Assembly (NCBI GenBank): GCA_021828635.1
Contig: JAJZEJ010000572.1
Span: forward strand, 1 to 7,846
Length of the DNA stretch: 7,846 nt
From: Chloroflexota bacterium
GTDB lineage: Bacteria > Chloroflexota > Ktedonobacteria > Ktedonobacterales > Ktedonobacteraceae
Direction: 5' to 3'
Positions 6,328 through 7,846 of the stretch are shown here, one piece after another (position 1 is the first letter of the stretch; each line of letters begins with the position of its first letter). The translations under genes were made by a program, and so were the position numbers. The notes beneath the pieces are model-generated. The model made no database searches and had not been told where the DNA came from. It saw only the letters and a list, made by a program, of their open reading frames with translations.

Positions 6328-7257
6328 ATGATCGAGCCGCGCAGCTCCTTCGTGGATGCAGAGGCTATTCGTTTACATTATCTTGAATGGGAAAATCAGC
6401 AGGCACAGCTTATGGTGAGTTCGCACGTGATTGAGCAGGATATGAGCGACTCGGTGCCACTGGTGCTGTTACACGGTTTCAATGCGACGGCTGATACCTG
6501 GCAATTGGTGGCACAAGGTCTATGTCAATATCACCAGGTGATTGCTTTTGACCAGCGCGGACACGGGCTTAGTGATCAGCCAGAAGATGGATATGCGATG
6601 GAAACAATGGCTGAAGATATTGTGCAGGGGATGGCGGCACTTGGACTGGGGCAGATAGCTCTTGCTGGACATGGTTGGGGGGCCAGAGTCGCCCTGGTAT
6701 TGGCAGCGCATCATCCCGCACTGGTCAGCCATTTAGTACTGATCGATTGTCCACATATGGAACCACGTCACTGGCCCGGTATGACACGTGAATTGTTCAT
6801 CCGGGAACACTCACCGCGAGAAATGTATCGCTCGCGTACCGCCTATCTTACAGCATTACATGACGAAATGGGTGATTTCTGGTCGCCCGAACATGAAACT
6901 ATCGTGCTTTCCTACGTGTGCGAACATCCCGATGGGCATCTGGAAGATCGCTTGCATATAGAGAACCAGCGCCGCATCCGCACGGCGTTGTGGGAAGATC
7001 GCGCACTCTCCTACTATAGCAAACTAACATGTCCAGTCTTGTTAGTGCCGGCAGCCAATCAGCCGCAACCGGGTGAGGAACCGCCAGATCGTCTGGAGAA
7101 TGCCGCCGAGTTCGCAGCGGCCAAAGGCTATATCGCCGCCCAGGTAGCACGCACCATTCCGCGTTGCACCGTACTATGGATGCCAGAGACGATTCACGAT
7201 ATGCAGTTGCAGCGTCCAGAGATTCTTGCCGATGCCATCATCAACTTTGTGCGTTGA
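6328..7257 (+). CDS. Alpha/beta-hydrolase-fold protein lacking the nucleophile
   Basis: A 309-residue alpha/beta-hydrolase-fold protein. The oxyanion-hole HGF (49-51), the following AFDQRGHGLSDQP (73-85) and the C-terminal IHDMQLQRPEILADAIINF with His290 in the usual catalytic place are all present. The nucleophile elbow reads GHGWGA (114-119). Hydrolases have Ser there (GxSxG), and epoxide hydrolases and dehalogenases have Asp (GHDWGA), but this protein has Gly116, encoded by GGT, one base from GAT or AGT. The place where the acid residue is expected reads VPAANQP (240-246), also without Asp. It may be a non-catalytic binding protein or an enzyme using other residues. The GHxWGA elbow with Trp117 suggests an epoxide-hydrolase-like ancestor. 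The ATG at 6328 has AGGGAGG 6 nt upstream. It follows the transporter gene by 63 nt, and a strong terminator lies 16 nt after its stop. Confidence 0.92.
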   Translation: MIEPRSSFVDAEAIRLHYLEWENQQAQLMVSSHVIEQDMSDSVPLVLLHGFNATADTWQLVAQGLCQYHQVIAFDQRGHGLSDQPEDGYAMETMAEDIVQGMAALGLGQIALAGHGWGARVALVLAAHHPALVSHLVLIDCPHMEPRHWPGMTRELFIREHSPREMYRSRTAYLTALHDEMGDFWSPEHETIVLSYVCEHPDGHLEDRLHIENQRRIRTALWEDRALSYYSKLTCPVLLVPAANQPQPGEEPPDRLENAAEFAAAKGYIAAQVARTIPRCTVLWMPETIHDMQLQRPEILADAIINFVR

Positions 7258-7273
7258 CCTGACTATTCTGCTC

Positions 7274-7354
7274 AAAGATCACTCAAAACATTGGGCCTCC
7301 CGATGCCTGCGGCGTCTGGGAGGCCCAATGTTTTGAGTGATCTTTATTTTATAT
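7274..7354 (+). terminator. Very long hairpin terminator between convergent genes
   Basis: Perfect 28-nt arms (7274-7301 and 7318-7345) enclose a loop that itself pairs (GATGCC at 7302-7307 with GGCGTC at 7311-7316, one G-U), leaving a TGC tip and one bulged T. The plus strand then runs TATTTTATATTT, a U-rich tail, so it should terminate the transporter-hydrolase transcript. It lies between the 3' ends of the hydrolase gene and a minus-strand small gene. The hairpin can form on both strands, but the minus side lacks a U-run. Confidence 0.82.
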
Positions 7355-7576
7355 TTAGCGAGTAGTTTTGGGACGGGTAACGAGCGCGGCAATAATGCCC
7401 AGCACGGTGAGAACAGCGAAGAGTAGCACGTGTGATGGCTGAGGACTCATAGGCGGATTCTTACCACTAACCAGAACATGATAAACGCCGGGAAGCGCAT
7501 AATAAATAGCAAGGATGAGAGCCACGACCGCGACGACAATACCACCGAAGAACACCGTTGGATTATTTGATTTCAT
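7355..7576 (-). CDS. Small two-helix membrane protein, unknown function
   Basis: A 73-residue protein (from the ATG at 7576) with two clear membrane helices at about 9-28 and 47-66, joined by a loop of about 18 residues with SGKNPPMSPQPS. It ends in a basic tail (RPKTTR), as helix-flanking positive charges often do. I do not recognise a family. An in-frame TTG at 7588 would add four residues. Neither start has an ideal Shine-Dalgarno: AAAAAAAGG is 12 nt before the ATG, and AAGG is 2 nt before it. It lies downstream of another two-helix gene on the same strand, across a palindrome, and converges on the hydrolase gene. The two small proteins share size, topology and a short basic tail but little sequence. 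Its stop falls directly after the U-rich tail of the convergent terminator. Confidence 0.72.
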   Translation of the reverse strand: MKSNNPTVFFGGIVVAVVALILAIYYALPGVYHVLVSGKNPPMSPQPSHVLLFAVLTVLGIIAALVTRPKTTR

Positions 7577-7609
7577 TTCCTTGCGCAACCTTTTTTTAGG
7601 GTTTCTCGA

Positions 7610-7641
7610 CCGTAGAGGCGTGATGCATCACGCCTCTACGG
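7610..7641. repeat. Perfect 32-bp intergenic palindrome
   Basis: The arm CCGTAGAGGCGTGATG is followed immediately by its exact reverse complement. It lies between the two small membrane-protein genes, 19 nt after the stop of the upstream one. On the plus strand a CCTTTT follows. On the minus strand, the direction of both genes, no U-run follows, so terminator function is doubtful. The GTAG...GATGYATC...CTAC layout is shared with the palindrome at 145-174. Confidence 0.85.
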
Positions 7642-7660
7642 CCTTTTAGGCATATAGTTG

Positions 7661-7843
7661 TTAAGCAGCTTTTGGCTTGCCCATGAACGTACCGGCTGCA
7701 CCGGCGATCAGCAGAATCAAGCCAACAACGCCCAGAACGATGACGCCACCCTTGAAGGGGGTTGAATGCGTGAAGTGCATAACTACGCCTACGAGCAAGA
7801 AAACAACACCAAGACCGATGAGTGCATAATACAGGTTTTTCAT
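7661..7843 (-). CDS. Small two-helix membrane protein, unknown function
   Basis: A 60-residue protein starting at the ATG at 7843, with two membrane helices at about 5-25 and 32-54. The short loop between them reads HFTHSTPFKGG, and the tail is GKPKAA. The helices are rich in Gly, Val and Leu, as in small membrane proteins of unknown function. I do not recognise a named family. The start is likely because MKN is a usual opening for such proteins and helix 1 follows at once, but only 3 nt lie upstream in the window, so the Shine-Dalgarno cannot be checked and an earlier start cannot be excluded. The neighbour downstream on the same strand encodes another two-helix protein; the two may be cotranscribed across the palindrome. 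Confidence 0.72.
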   Translation of the reverse strand: MKNLYYALIGLGVVFLLVGVVMHFTHSTPFKGGVIVLGVVGLILLIAGAAGTFMGKPKAA

Positions 7844-7846
7844 GAT

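Noticed and set aside
5991..6386. Plus-strand open frame spanning the transporter-hydrolase junction
   Set aside because: It is out of frame with both real genes and encodes nothing recognisable.
7610..7641. Palindrome read as attachment site or transposon end
   Set aside because: No transposase, integrase or target duplication is present nearby; a dispersed palindrome or mRNA hairpin explains it more simply.

Overview
This 7.8 kb bacterial chromosomal window has moderate GC. I infer a member of Chloroflexota, most likely class Ktedonobacteria. The grounds are an R3H/SpoIIIAA-type ATPase like cyanobacterial Ycf45, a short N-terminal zinc ribbon of a style I associate with Ktedonobacteria, several two-helix small membrane proteins, and long intergenic palindromes. 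No 16S rRNA or other decisive marker is present, so the taxonomy rests on protein style alone.

Left part (about 1-5000), all on the minus strand. Read in transcription order, it is one probable operon. pdxS and pdxT encode the two subunits of the DXP-independent pyridoxal 5'-phosphate synthase. They are followed by a protein with two GNAT-like folds and then by a large P-loop ATPase with a C-terminal R3H nucleic-acid-binding domain. The last two genes are coupled: the Shine-Dalgarno sequence of the ATPase gene contains the stop codon of the GNAT gene. A perfect 24-bp-arm hairpin fills most of the pdxS-pdxT gap. An extended -10 promoter lies about 50 nt upstream of pdxS. Beyond the operon, the window opens inside the 5' end of another minus-strand gene, a zinc-ribbon protein with its own extended -10 promoter.

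Middle (4921-5340): a 420-bp intergenic region between divergent genes. It holds the pdxS promoter, a terminator-like hairpin with a T7 run facing right, and short direct repeats.

Right part. A plus-strand pair encodes an EamA/DMT-family ten-helix transporter (TTG start with a strong Shine-Dalgarno) and an alpha/beta hydrolase. The hydrolase's nucleophile-elbow residue is Gly instead of Ser or Asp. The pair ends at a very long hairpin (28 + 6 bp stem, U-rich tail), which is shared with a convergent minus-strand gene. The last two genes, both minus strand, encode 73- and 60-residue proteins with two membrane helices each. A perfect 32-bp palindrome separates them, and it resembles the palindrome near the left edge.

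I see no mobile element, CRISPR array, phage gene, tRNA or rRNA. The most unusual items are the nucleophile-less hydrolase, the GNAT plus R3H-ATPase pair attached to the PLP synthase genes, the in-frame 9-bp repeat in the ATPase gene, and the set of long intergenic palindromes.
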